Shown: piece by piece, positions 34,309 to 42,751 of the stretch
How positions within the stretch are numbered: position 1 is the first letter of the stretch
Layout: the number at the start of each line of letters is the position of its first letter
Assembly (NCBI RefSeq): GCF_014646635.1
Contig: NZ_BMNQ01000001.1
Location: forward strand, 68,877-132,876
DNA length: 64,000 nucleotides
Reading direction: 5' to 3'
DNA from: Lentibacillus kapialis
Lineage (GTDB): Bacteria > Bacillota > Bacilli > Bacillales > Amphibacillaceae
The notes under the pieces: model-generated
What the model was told of the DNA's origin: nothing
The model's input: only the letters and a program-made list of their open reading frames with translations
The model's database searches: none
Position numbers and translations under genes: made by a program

Positions 34309-34965
34309 GTGGAGCTTGATTGGGTCTGGAAATCCATTTTGATTGTGATTGCTGGGACGTTTTTATTGCGGTTGGCCGGACGAAAATCCATCTCTCAGAT
34401 GACGCTCCCGCAAACAGTGATTATGATTGGAATCGGATCTTTACTCATCCAGCCGGTTTCCGGCAAAAATGTTTGGGTAACGATAGCTGTTGGCGTTATT
34501 CTAATCATGACGTTATTTGTTATGGAGTATGCCCAAGTGAAAGGGAATATTTTTGAAAAGATAATTACCGGCAAATCCAAAGTATTGATCGAAAACGGTA
34601 CGGTTAACGAACAAAACATGAAAAAATTGCGAATGACAGTCGATCAGCTAGAGATGAACTTAAGAATGAAGAATGTTAAAAGCATAGACGATGTCGAATG
34701 GGCTACGCTGGAACCAAACGGACAAGTGGGATTCAGTCTGAAAAACGAATCACAGCCGGTTACCAAAAAGGAATTTAATCAATTATCATCAGACGTTCAG
34801 CAAATTTTGGGCCAGTTGTCAGTTGATACACATATCACTCAGCTCAGAGCACAATTGGCAGATCTCAATGATGAAATTGTCCAAATGAAGACGAAGCGTG
34901 ACATGTTTAAGGAACTTGACGAAAATGAACCGGAAGAGCATTCCTCGCCAAAACACATGCAGTGA
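34309..34965 (+). CDS. DUF421 membrane protein (YetF-like)
   Basis: A 218-residue protein with three N-terminal membrane helices (to about residue 80) and a C-terminal YetF-type soluble domain (about 85-150; KSKVLIENGTVNEQNMKK). A predicted coiled coil and acidic tail follow. YetF-type proteins are linked to spore or envelope functions in Bacillus but have no defined activity. The GTG start has AAAGGAG upstream. It is monocistronic and convergent with nhaC. Confidence 0.75.
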   Translation: MELDWVWKSILIVIAGTFLLRLAGRKSISQMTLPQTVIMIGIGSLLIQPVSGKNVWVTIAVGVILIMTLFVMEYAQVKGNIFEKIITGKSKVLIENGTVNEQNMKKLRMTVDQLEMNLRMKNVKSIDDVEWATLEPNGQVGFSLKNESQPVTKKEFNQLSSDVQQILGQLSVDTHITQLRAQLADLNDEIVQMKTKRDMFKELDENEPEEHSSPKHMQ

Positions 34966-34979
34966 TGGCGAGGTTTTTT
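34943..34979. terminator. Bidirectional terminator between DUF421 and nhaC
   Basis: CCTCGCCA and TGGCGAGG form an 8-bp stem with a 15-nt loop, followed by TTTTTTG. It overlaps the end of the DUF421 frame. Confidence 0.8.
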
Positions 34980-34998
34980 GACGCCAAATTAGAGTTTT

Positions 34999-36411
34999 TT
35001 AGACAAGGAAGAACCCGGCAACAAGGTAAATGACGGCAGCTATAGCGGCGCCGAAAGCACAAATCTTCAATTTGTAGCGTGCGTAATCGACCAGGGGTAA
35101 TTCGAGAATCGAAGCTGTGGTGATCGTCGTGTCCCCGAGAGGTGAGGTCATGGCACCGAATGATCCACTGGCAAACACAGCTCCGACAGTCAACGGGATT
35201 GAAGCTCCGGTTGAAACAGCCAGTGCGATTCCAAGCGGCATGAATATCCCCCATGTTCCCCATGATGAACCAAGAAAGTAACTGACTAGAGCTCCGAGAA
35301 TAAATACAATGGCTGGAATTGTGAAACTTGGCAAAAAGGACCCGAGTGTTGCATTAATAAATTTTGAAAAGCCGAGGTCCTCAGTAACCAGTGACAATGC
35401 CCAGACAAGAACGAGGAGGATAATAGCCTGCATGAGCTGATTGCCGCCATCGTAAAAATGGTAAATGGTCTCTTCCATGGACTGCCGTCGAATCATGTAA
35501 AACACAAATGACAAAATCAGGGTGATAAATACAGCGAGCAGCATGACAAAGGTGGCATCCGCTTTTGAAAACGCTTGGAAAAGAGTATCCGCTCCTTTAG
35601 CTAAACCGTCTTGCCATAATAGGTATAGGGATAAACCTAATAACAAAAACAGGGGTACAATTAAATTCCACGGCTGCGCTTTAACGGTCGAAATTTCTTT
35701 TTCAATACCTGCACGGTGATAATCGGGACTATCGTCAGTCGATTGATCAGCTGATTGCGGGCTCTCTTTGTCGGCAGACGACCAAAACGTTCGGATAAGT
35801 CCAATGATCAACATGACAATCGCAAAGAAATTGAACAGAATACTGAGTAAAAAAATATGATACGGGTCCATGTCCAGATTATGTTTTTGCACACCGCTCT
35901 CGACCAGTGAAATCATAAACCCGACAAACGCGGTTGCAACAGGAAGGAGAACGATTACCGAACTCGTTGACACATCCAGTGTAAACCCGACTTTTTGTTT
36001 GGTGATCCGCATGTCTTTCATAAGCGATTTGACAACAGGGCCAATCATCATTGTCCTAAACATTGGCATCATGAATGTAAAGGGAAGTGTCAGCCAAATG
36101 AGACTGAGTAAACCGCGCTGTGACTCAATTTTGTCACCAACCCATTTGGAGAAGCCTTTAATCCCGCCTGATATTTGCATCATGCCGATTAAGCCACCAA
36201 ACAAGTATAGAAATGCAATTATTTTAATGTTATTTTCATCCGACAGTGTTGTTACGATATAGTCAACTGATTGCCGGGTTCCGCCCAATGGACTTAACTC
36301 AACGAGCCAAGCCCCGACAAGTACCCCCAGCACCAGTCCGGGCAAAATCCTTTTCAGCCAAATTGATAATCCAATCACAATTAAGAATGGAATGAATGAA
36401 AGCCAATCCAT
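34999..36411 (-). CDS. Na+/H+ antiporter, NhaC family
   Basis: A 470-residue membrane protein with about 12 helices. The NhaC-type pattern is seen in the first half (LPFTFMMPMFRTMMIGPVV) and in the conserved C-terminal SSWGTWGIFMPLGIALA and GSFGAMTSPLGDTTI segments. It should export sodium in exchange for protons. It lies 64 bp after the BCCT carrier gene on the same strand. An inverted repeat in that gap includes its ribosome site, so translation may be controlled. Pairing an osmolyte importer with a sodium exporter fits salt adaptation. Confidence 0.83.
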   Translation of the reverse strand: MDWLSFIPFLIVIGLSIWLKRILPGLVLGVLVGAWLVELSPLGGTRQSVDYIVTTLSDENNIKIIAFLYLFGGLIGMMQISGGIKGFSKWVGDKIESQRGLLSLIWLTLPFTFMMPMFRTMMIGPVVKSLMKDMRITKQKVGFTLDVSTSSVIVLLPVATAFVGFMISLVESGVQKHNLDMDPYHIFLLSILFNFFAIVMLIIGLIRTFWSSADKESPQSADQSTDDSPDYHRAGIEKEISTVKAQPWNLIVPLFLLLGLSLYLLWQDGLAKGADTLFQAFSKADATFVMLLAVFITLILSFVFYMIRRQSMEETIYHFYDGGNQLMQAIILLVLVWALSLVTEDLGFSKFINATLGSFLPSFTIPAIVFILGALVSYFLGSSWGTWGIFMPLGIALAVSTGASIPLTVGAVFASGSFGAMTSPLGDTTITTASILELPLVDYARYKLKICAFGAAIAAVIYLVAGFFLV

Positions 36412-36420
36412 CGCTTATCC

Positions 36421-36454
36421 CCCTTCCATTTGTTACATTGTCCAGATGGAAGGG
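36421..36454 (-). promoter_or_regulatory. Inverted repeat overlapping the nhaC ribosome site
   Basis: On the minus strand CCCTTCCAT (36454 to 36446) can pair with ATGGAAGGG (36429 to 36421), a perfect 9-bp stem. The right arm includes the GGAAGGG Shine-Dalgarno about 9 bases before the nhaC ATG. A weak terminator of the BCCT gene is the alternative, but no T-run follows. Confidence 0.5.
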
Positions 36455-36475
36455 ATCTCATTCGCGATAAAAATT

Positions 36476-38113
36476 TTATTTATCAGGGGTTACATCCTCA
36501 GACGATTCAGATGTTGATTGTTTTTGCGAACGCTCCGGTGTTCGCTGTAAAATTTCCCGGCGATTTATATAAATCGTAGGCGGTTCATAACCTTTGGATG
36601 CCCGCAAATCCTCATTGGAAGCTTTCATGAACGACCAAGTAAGAAGCCCCATAATGAATAATACCGGAAACCCGGCGACAATACTGGCTGTCTGCAATGT
36701 CTTGAGATCACCCACATACATAAGTACAAGTGGCATCAGACAAAGTGTAAAAGCCCAAAATAGACGATTCCAGCGCAATGGCTCCCGCTGCACTTCCTTT
36801 TGAACAACGGCCGCAAGGATATAGGAAGAAGAATCGAACGTTGTTGCCAAAAAGATAATGGCGAGAATCGTAAATAGGCTCACCATGATTCCGGCCATCG
36901 GCAGATGACCTAAAATGGCGATGATAGCAGCTTGAGCACTTGTTTCATTCATGTATCCGACAACATCAAAGGTTCCGGTAAGCTGCAGGTGCAGTCCGTA
37001 GTTCCCCATAATTCCGAAAAACAGAACACTGCCAAGCGTTCCGTATATAATCGTCCCAAGAATCATTTCCTGAATCGTGCGTCCACGGGAAATTCGGGCG
37101 ACGAATAACCCGACAAATGGAGCATATACAAGCCACCATGCCCAGTAGAAGACTGTCCAGGCTTCCGGGAATCCTGTTTCCGTGAAACCGCCCACATTAG
37201 CGAAGGGTTCCAGCCATGTTGCCATTTTGAAAAAGTTATTCAAAATCAGCCCTAAGCTTGTAAAAGTCGTCTCGCTGATGAATACAGTCGGACCGACAAC
37301 AAAAATAAAGGCAAGTATAAAAATGGCCAGCCATAAGTTTATGTCACTCAATACTTTAATGCCACGCCGGAGCCCCGAATAGGCGCTAACAGCGAATATA
37401 GCTGTACATAACAGCATAATGACAGTTTTCGTCGCCAGATTAGGCGGAAGTCCTGTGATCTCATTGACTCCTTGGGCAATCATTGGTGTTCCAAGGGCAA
37501 GTGTGGTTCCGGCACCACCCATAAGCCCGAACATAAAGAGTACATCAATTAGATTACCGAGCGGTGTATCGACTGCTTTACCAAGTACGGGCCGGACCGC
37601 CTCACTTATTTTCAGAACCGGTTTTTTCCGCACATAATAAAAATAAGCGATTGGTAGGGAAGGTAATGTATAAATGGCCCAGGCCATTGGCCCCCAATGG
37701 AAAATACCATATGCCGGTGCCCACTGGATGGCTTCCTTGGATCCTCCTTCTATACCGAATGGCGGACCCTGGTAATAATGAGCCCACTCAATCATTCCCC
37801 AGTAAAGAATACTGGATCCGATACCTGCAGCAAACAGCATGGCTGCCCAGGATATGGTTCCAAATTCTCTATCTTCGTGTTTGTCGCCGAGTTTGATATG
37901 GCCATTCTTGCTAAATGCAACAAATATAAGAAAGGCAAAAGCGGCCAAACCGAAGATTAAGTACATGACACCGAAATTTCCGGTTACAAAACTATTTGCC
38001 ATATTGACAATGACTTTACCTGCTTTCGGAAAAACAGCCAAAGGAATTGAAACAGCTAGCAAAAGAATTAAAGCAGATATAAAAGTAGGCCAGTCAATTA
38101 ACTTTTTGTTCAT
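36476..38113 (-). CDS. BCCT-family betaine/carnitine/choline transporter (second copy)
   Basis: A 545-residue, roughly 12-helix carrier of the same subgroup as the protein at 9144-10754: AGIGSSILYWGMIEW, GPPFGIEGG, and the signature AWTVFYWAWWLVYAPF match. The C-terminal tail of about 45 residues is hydrophilic, rich in Arg, Ser and Asp, and may sense osmotic stress as in BetP-like carriers. ATG at 38113 gives the best spacing to AAAGG; ATG 38122 and TTG 38134 are alternatives. It is followed by nhaC in the same direction. Confidence 0.88.
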   Translation of the reverse strand: MNKKLIDWPTFISALILLLAVSIPLAVFPKAGKVIVNMANSFVTGNFGVMYLIFGLAAFAFLIFVAFSKNGHIKLGDKHEDREFGTISWAAMLFAAGIGSSILYWGMIEWAHYYQGPPFGIEGGSKEAIQWAPAYGIFHWGPMAWAIYTLPSLPIAYFYYVRKKPVLKISEAVRPVLGKAVDTPLGNLIDVLFMFGLMGGAGTTLALGTPMIAQGVNEITGLPPNLATKTVIMLLCTAIFAVSAYSGLRRGIKVLSDINLWLAIFILAFIFVVGPTVFISETTFTSLGLILNNFFKMATWLEPFANVGGFTETGFPEAWTVFYWAWWLVYAPFVGLFVARISRGRTIQEMILGTIIYGTLGSVLFFGIMGNYGLHLQLTGTFDVVGYMNETSAQAAIIAILGHLPMAGIMVSLFTILAIIFLATTFDSSSYILAAVVQKEVQREPLRWNRLFWAFTLCLMPLVLMYVGDLKTLQTASIVAGFPVLFIMGLLTWSFMKASNEDLRASKGYEPPTIYINRREILQRTPERSQKQSTSESSEDVTPDK

Positions 38114-38377
38114 TATTTTCATCCTTTCTAACAATAGCTTTTCGAAAAAGACGCAGGCTATTCATTGTTGACGAAATGATTGTGGATCACTGAATCGGTT
38201 TACAAAATTGCCGAAAAACGTGATGGGGACGGGGAGGTGATTATGAAGATACCCGGATTTGCTTACGTGGACTAATGTTAGCATAGTTAATAAAGAAATT
38301 GAACAGAATTCACCGGATTTTGTCGAAAAAGTGGGAGGGGATCCATCATTTACCAGAGTAGTACATGAAATAAAAAA

Positions 38378-38413
38378 CCCGCTGTTATGAATGGCATATC
38401 ATCACAGCGGGTT
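38378..38413 (-). terminator. Terminator of dapA
   Basis: AACCCGCTGT and ACAGCGGGTT form a 10-bp stem, ending in TTTTTT on the minus strand. Confidence 0.9.
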
Positions 38414-38421
38414 AATTCCCT

Positions 38422-39309
38422 TTAACCGGCATCTGTTATTTTATTTGGCGGGAGCATTTGCTGTAATTGCTTTTTTTCCTCAATTGAGAGAGGCACCATT
38501 GGCAGTCGAACGTCTCCAACATAAATACCAATCATATTAAGGGCTGCCTTAACCGGTGATGGACTTGGCTGCGCAAACAGCGCCTTCATCGTCGGCAACA
38601 TATCCTGATGGATAAGTGCGGCACGTTGCACATTGCCGTTTTGGTAACTTTGGACCATTTCTTTCAAGTACCCCCCGATAATGTGCGAGGATACAGATAC
38701 GATTCCATTGCCTCCGATAGCAAGTACAGGAAGCGTTAAACTGTCATCGCCACTGTAGAGGGTGAAATCGTCAGATGTTTTACTGATGATGTCAGTCATG
38801 GCATCAAGGTTGCCGCTCGCCTCTTTTACGGACACGATATTATTGATCTCAGACAGCTGTATAATGGTTTCAGGAGCAATTGTCACTGCACTGCGTCCCG
38901 GCACATTGTAGAGCATAACAGGAAGGGATGTTGCTTGTGCAATTGCTTTATAATGGTGATAAAGCCCTTCCTGAGAAGGCTTATTGTAGTATGGTGTGGT
39001 GAGCATGATAGCATCAACACCTGTCGCTTCTGCCTGCCGGGTCAAATCGATGGAAGCCCGCGTATTGTTTGAACCTGTACCTGCAATAACAGTTGCTCGT
39101 CCATCTGCAACTTTTGCAACGAAGCGGAACAGGTCCAGTTTTTCGTTGCTTGTAAGTGTTGGGGATTCACCTGTCGTCCCTGCTACGACTAATCCGTCCG
39201 AACCATTTGCAATTAAATGATTGATCAATGTCCGAGCTGCGTGGTAATCAATATCACCATTTTGATCGAATGGCGTTACCATTGCAGTTAAAACCTGGCC
39301 GAAATTCAT
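38422..39309 (-). CDS. dapA: 4-hydroxy-tetrahydrodipicolinate synthase
   Basis: A 295-residue TIM-barrel lyase condensing pyruvate with aspartate semialdehyde, the first dedicated step to lysine and diaminopimelate. The family signature GTTGESPTLTSNEK is near residue 44, YNVPGRS near 133 (catalytic Tyr), and the Schiff-base lysine is in VSVKEASGN near 161. AAAGGGTG precedes the ATG. The gene stands alone behind a lysine riboswitch, so it is feedback-regulated by lysine. Other DHDPS-family aldolases are excluded by the riboswitch. Confidence 0.93.
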   Translation of the reverse strand: MNFGQVLTAMVTPFDQNGDIDYHAARTLINHLIANGSDGLVVAGTTGESPTLTSNEKLDLFRFVAKVADGRATVIAGTGSNNTRASIDLTRQAEATGVDAIMLTTPYYNKPSQEGLYHHYKAIAQATSLPVMLYNVPGRSAVTIAPETIIQLSEINNIVSVKEASGNLDAMTDIISKTSDDFTLYSGDDSLTLPVLAIGGNGIVSVSSHIIGGYLKEMVQSYQNGNVQRAALIHQDMLPTMKALFAQPSPSPVKAALNMIGIYVGDVRLPMVPLSIEEKKQLQQMLPPNKITDAG

Positions 39310-39365
39310 CGTTTGTCACACCCTTTTAAATTTGTTTTTTAAAAAGGCTATCCCCATTTTCGCAA

Positions 39366-39396
39366 TAAAAAAACAACAACGAGGGTTCGCTGTTGC
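39366..39396 (-). terminator. Riboswitch-controlled terminator before dapA
   Basis: On the minus strand CAACAGCGA and TCGTTGTTG pair around ACCC (39395 to 39374), followed by TTTTTTTA. An alternative hairpin just upstream (GGAACG/CGTTCC, 39401-39420) may be part of the switch. Confidence 0.8.
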
Positions 39397-39428
39397 AGCA
39401 GGAACGCCAGATTCGTTCCTTTGCGCAA

Positions 39429-39605
39429 GATAGCCCTCCATATAGTCCCCTATATGACAGTCCCGTATTTATTCAATAGCAGAACCAACTTCGAGAATAT
39501 GAGTTTCTCTTAAGTTTCGGCGAATAACCCTTTCCACAACGATCAGCGGATCCCCATAATCCTTTCATTGCGTACTGATGATGTTCGCTCCTCTACCTAC
39601 TTCAC
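39429..39605 (-). ncRNA. Lysine riboswitch (L box)
   Basis: Read on the minus strand, the conserved L-box blocks appear in order: GGTAGAGGAGCGAAC, GAAAGGATTATGGGGATC, TTCGCCGAAACT, TGGTTCTGCTATTGAATA, GGGACTGTCATATAGG and GGAGGGCTATC. This matches the lysine riboswitch architecture. It is followed by an intrinsic terminator, so lysine would cause early termination upstream of dapA. Confidence 0.92.
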
Positions 39606-39762
39606 TTAAATGAAGCAAGAAATAATATTTTATTATATATAGATTACCACAATTTACATGAGCTTTCAAGGCATAAACGTAAACGCATTAATTATAGTAC
39701 TAAATCTGTATCTTTTGCTTAAATCTATTGCGTCGGGAGTTTTTCTATGATAGCCTATTAAA

Positions 39763-39808
39763 TACAATATATATAAATTAAGTTTAGTAAATACACTATA
39801 TATAGTGT
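39763..39808 (+). promoter_or_regulatory. NrdR boxes upstream of the class I reductase operon
   Basis: ACACTATATATAGTGT (39793-39808) is a perfect 16-bp palindrome equal to the NrdR box consensus. A weaker box, TACAATATATATAAAT (39763-39778), starts 30 bp upstream, giving the usual paired layout. ATP/dATP-responsive repression by NrdR is inferred. Confidence 0.8.
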
Positions 39809-39811
39809 TCG

Positions 39812-39995
39812 CGAATTAAGGTGACAACCTTGTCTTAAAAGGGAATCCGGTGAGATCCGGAACTGTCCCCGCAACTGTAAATGTGGACGACCGGGCTATC
39901 CACTGTATTACAAACGTTATGGCAGTGATACGGGAAGGGCCTCAGTAGAAAGAAGCATAAGTCAGGAGACCTGCCTTAGTTCGGACGTTGCGATC
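39812..39995 (+). ncRNA. Cobalamin riboswitch
   Basis: Conserved B12-riboswitch blocks occur in order: AAAAGGGAATCCGGTGAGA, TCCGGAACTGTCCCCGCAAC TGTAA (39839-39880), CGGGAAGGGCC and AAGTCAGGAGACCTGCC (39960-39976). It is followed by a hairpin with a T-run before the reductase genes. Cobalamin would therefore shut down this B12-independent reductase. Confidence 0.92.
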
Positions 39996-40052
39996 TTCGG
40001 GGTAAGAGATGGTGGAACGATAGGAACATAATGCTTATTTTCTGTCGTTTTA

Positions 40053-40094
40053 AGACCGTTTATCCCCGGGGTGAGCGGTTTATTTATTTTTTTA
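40053..40094 (+). terminator. Terminator of the cobalamin riboswitch
   Basis: GACCG/CGGT flanks an inner CCCC/GGGG pair (40054-40079) and is followed by TTTATTTATTTTTTT, ending right at the AGGAGG of the reductase gene. It is the likely expression platform. Confidence 0.7.
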
Positions 40095-40106
40095 GGAGGC
40101 AGAAGA

Positions 40107-42320
40107 ATGACGCTGACAGTAACCGAGAACGATCTTGAATCTTTAATTGAACAGGCGACTGAAGGATTGAACGTGAATAAAGAGACCATTTTGGAACAAA
40201 CGCACAAACAGGGTGCTGCGGTTGATAAAGATCACTTAATGAAACGCGCACTAGAAAATATTGATGAGGCTGACCCTGATTGGACGTTTGTGGCCGCCCG
40301 TCTGTACCTGCACACACTATATGATCAGGCAGCGGTAAACAGAGGATATGAGGTCAGCGCCCAATACGGTAATCTTCATCAGCTTATAGCAGGATTGACC
40401 GATAAAGGTATCTATTCAGAGAACTTGCTTAATACATACACTAAACAGGAAATTGATTATTTCGGCAGTATCATTGAACCTGAGCGAGATTTGCTTTTTA
40501 ACTATCTTGGTCTGTATACACTGGCAACGCGTTATTTGGCAACAGACCACGATAAAAATATATATGAACTGCCGCAAGAGCGCTGGATGATTATTGCCAT
40601 GCACTTGATGCAGGAGGAGGATCCCGAGCGCCGCAGCCAATTCGTCACGGAGGCTTATTGGGCACTCAGCAATCTCTACATGACGGTTGCCACACCAACA
40701 CTTACCAATGCGGGTAAAACACACGGTCAGCTATCGAGCTGTTTTATCGATACCGTCGATGACAGTCTGCAGTCAATTTACGACAGTAATACTGATATTG
40801 CCAAGCTTTCGAAAAACGGCGGCGGAATAGGTGTTTACATGGGGAAAGTTCGCAGCCGCGGCAGTTCGATCAAAGGTTTCAAAGGGATGTCAAGTGGGGT
40901 TGTGCCGTGGATTAAGCAACTGAACAACACCGCTGTCAGTGTCGATCAGCTCGGGACGAGAAAAGGTGCGATTGCAATTTACCTGGATGTCTGGCATGCA
41001 GATATTGAACCGTTTCTTGATTTAAAGCTGAACAATGGTGATGAGCGGCTCAGGGCTCACGATATTTTTACCGGCGTCTGTCTGCCGGATTACTTTATGG
41101 AACAGGTAGAAAAACGCGGTGACTGGTACCTATTCGATCCGCATGAGGTGCGGCAGGTGATGGGTTATTCACTTGAGGATTTCTATGACGAAAAGCAGGG
41201 TACGGGTTCATGGCGCGAGCGCTATTTGGAATGTGTCCGGTCTGAGGAGCTTACCAAGCGCGTTGTACCGGCAATCGATATTATGAAACGGATTATGAAG
41301 TCGCAATTGGAGTCTGGAACACCATTTATGTTTTACCGTGATGAGGTGAACCGCCAGAACAATAATCCGCATGAAGGTATGATATATTGCTCTAATTTGT
41401 GTACAGAGATTACACAAAATCAGTCACCAACAGAATTTTTGGAAGAGCTGACAGAAGCGGATGGCACTATTGTGAAGAAGTATAAACCCGGCGACTATGT
41501 TGTCTGTAACTTGAGTTCAATCAATTTAGGGCGGGCAGTTCCGGAGCACGTTCTGGAGCGACTGATTAGCATCCAGGTTCGCATGCTTGATAATGTAATC
41601 GGCATAAACACGCTGCCGCTTAAGCAGACACAAATGACCAATCAGATGTACCGCGCGATTGGACTTGGAACATTTGGCTGGCATCATCTGCTGGCAAAGG
41701 AAAATATCCGATGGGAATCAGAGCAAGCAGTCAATTATGCAGACCGGATGTATGAAAAAATCGCCTACCTGACAATTAAAGCCAGCATGGAACTGAGTCA
41801 GGAAAAAGGTAGCTATCCAGCGTTCGGAGGAAGTAAATGGCAATCAGGCCGCTATTTTACTGATAAAGGCTATACAGATGTAAAATGGGATGAGCTCAGA
41901 CAGGATGTGATGAAACATGGTATCCGCAATGGCTATCTGATGGCTGTGGCACCCAATTCATCGACATCAATGATAGCCGGCTCAACTGCCAGTATTGACC
42001 CGGTTTTCAGACCATTTTACTTCGAGGAAAAGAAGGACTTTAAAATACCGTTTACTGCGCCGGAACTGAATCATAACACGTACGACATTTATCGCCGATC
42101 AGCGTATATACTGGATCAGCGCTGGTCAGTCAGACAGAATGCGGCAAGGCAGAAGCATATCGACCAGAGCATTTCGTTTAATATTTATGTGCCGAACACG
42201 ATTAAAGCGTCTGCGCTCCTTGGACTGCATCTGCAAGCGTGGAAAGAAGGCTTGAAAACGACGTATTATGTCCGGTCAACGGCGAATGACGTCGAGGAAT
42301 GTGAGTGGTGTGAAAGTTGA
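40107..42320 (+). CDS. nrdE: Class I ribonucleoside-diphosphate reductase, large (alpha) subunit
   Basis: A 737-residue catalytic subunit reducing ribonucleoside diphosphates. Key residues are present: the redox cysteine in LSSCF, the radical cysteine and neighbours in NLCTEI, the partner cysteine in VVCNLSS, the PNSSTSMIAGST loop, the radical-transfer tyrosines in TTYYVRSTA, and a C-terminal CEWC pair for thioredoxin or glutaredoxin. No full ATP-cone is evident at the N-terminus. ATG at 40107 has AGGAGG 8 bases upstream. It heads an operon with a flavodoxin and the small subunit, under NrdR boxes and a cobalamin riboswitch. The symbol assumes the Ib-like arrangement and could be nrdA. Confidence 0.9.
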   Translation: MTLTVTENDLESLIEQATEGLNVNKETILEQTHKQGAAVDKDHLMKRALENIDEADPDWTFVAARLYLHTLYDQAAVNRGYEVSAQYGNLHQLIAGLTDKGIYSENLLNTYTKQEIDYFGSIIEPERDLLFNYLGLYTLATRYLATDHDKNIYELPQERWMIIAMHLMQEEDPERRSQFVTEAYWALSNLYMTVATPTLTNAGKTHGQLSSCFIDTVDDSLQSIYDSNTDIAKLSKNGGGIGVYMGKVRSRGSSIKGFKGMSSGVVPWIKQLNNTAVSVDQLGTRKGAIAIYLDVWHADIEPFLDLKLNNGDERLRAHDIFTGVCLPDYFMEQVEKRGDWYLFDPHEVRQVMGYSLEDFYDEKQGTGSWRERYLECVRSEELTKRVVPAIDIMKRIMKSQLESGTPFMFYRDEVNRQNNNPHEGMIYCSNLCTEITQNQSPTEFLEELTEADGTIVKKYKPGDYVVCNLSSINLGRAVPEHVLERLISIQVRMLDNVIGINTLPLKQTQMTNQMYRAIGLGTFGWHHLLAKENIRWESEQAVNYADRMYEKIAYLTIKASMELSQEKGSYPAFGGSKWQSGRYFTDKGYTDVKWDELRQDVMKHGIRNGYLMAVAPNSSTSMIAGSTASIDPVFRPFYFEEKKDFKIPFTAPELNHNTYDIYRRSAYILDQRWSVRQNAARQKHIDQSISFNIYVPNTIKASALLGLHLQAWKEGLKTTYYVRSTANDVEECEWCES

Positions 42321-42751
42321 AAACCTTGATCGCTTATTTATCCTATAGCGGCAATACGATGGAAACGGCTGACATAATGGCTGATTATCTGGAGACGGAT
42401 GGCGTGATCGTTGATTTGCACCGAATTGGGATCGACCCGCCGGTTGATGCGTCCGCATACGATTTGATTTTTATCGGTACGTTTACGTGGGATATGGGCG
42501 CAACCCCTGATGAGGTGAAGGATTTTGTGCTGGAAGTTGGCTATAAACCGGATAATGTTGCCATATTCGGGACAGGAGAAACACAATTCGGTGGTGATGA
42601 TCTATTTTGTCTGGCTGTGAATAAACTGGTCACGTTTTATCAAAGCAGGTGGAGCGGTTTGAAAGTCGAACAATCACCGCGCGGCTCACAGGAGAATATC
42701 GTGAAAAATTGGTTGGAAGGAGTGCTGCATGATGTCAAAAGTCTTACTTGA
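42317..42751 (+). CDS. NrdI-like flavodoxin of the ribonucleotide reductase operon
   Basis: A 144-residue flavodoxin-fold protein with the FMN loop YLSYSGNTMETA at residues 7-18 and GTGETQFGGDD near residue 85. Its place between the alpha and beta genes suggests it does the job of NrdI, supplying oxidant or electrons to assemble the dimetal-tyrosyl cofactor of the small subunit. It starts at TTG, overlapping the alpha stop (TTGA), and overlaps the beta gene by 23 bp. It is not a close sequence match to classical NrdI, so the symbol is left open. Confidence 0.75.
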   Translation: MKTLIAYLSYSGNTMETADIMADYLETDGVIVDLHRIGIDPPVDASAYDLIFIGTFTWDMGATPDEVKDFVLEVGYKPDNVAIFGTGETQFGGDDLFCLAVNKLVTFYQSRWSGLKVEQSPRGSQENIVKNWLEGVLHDVKSLT

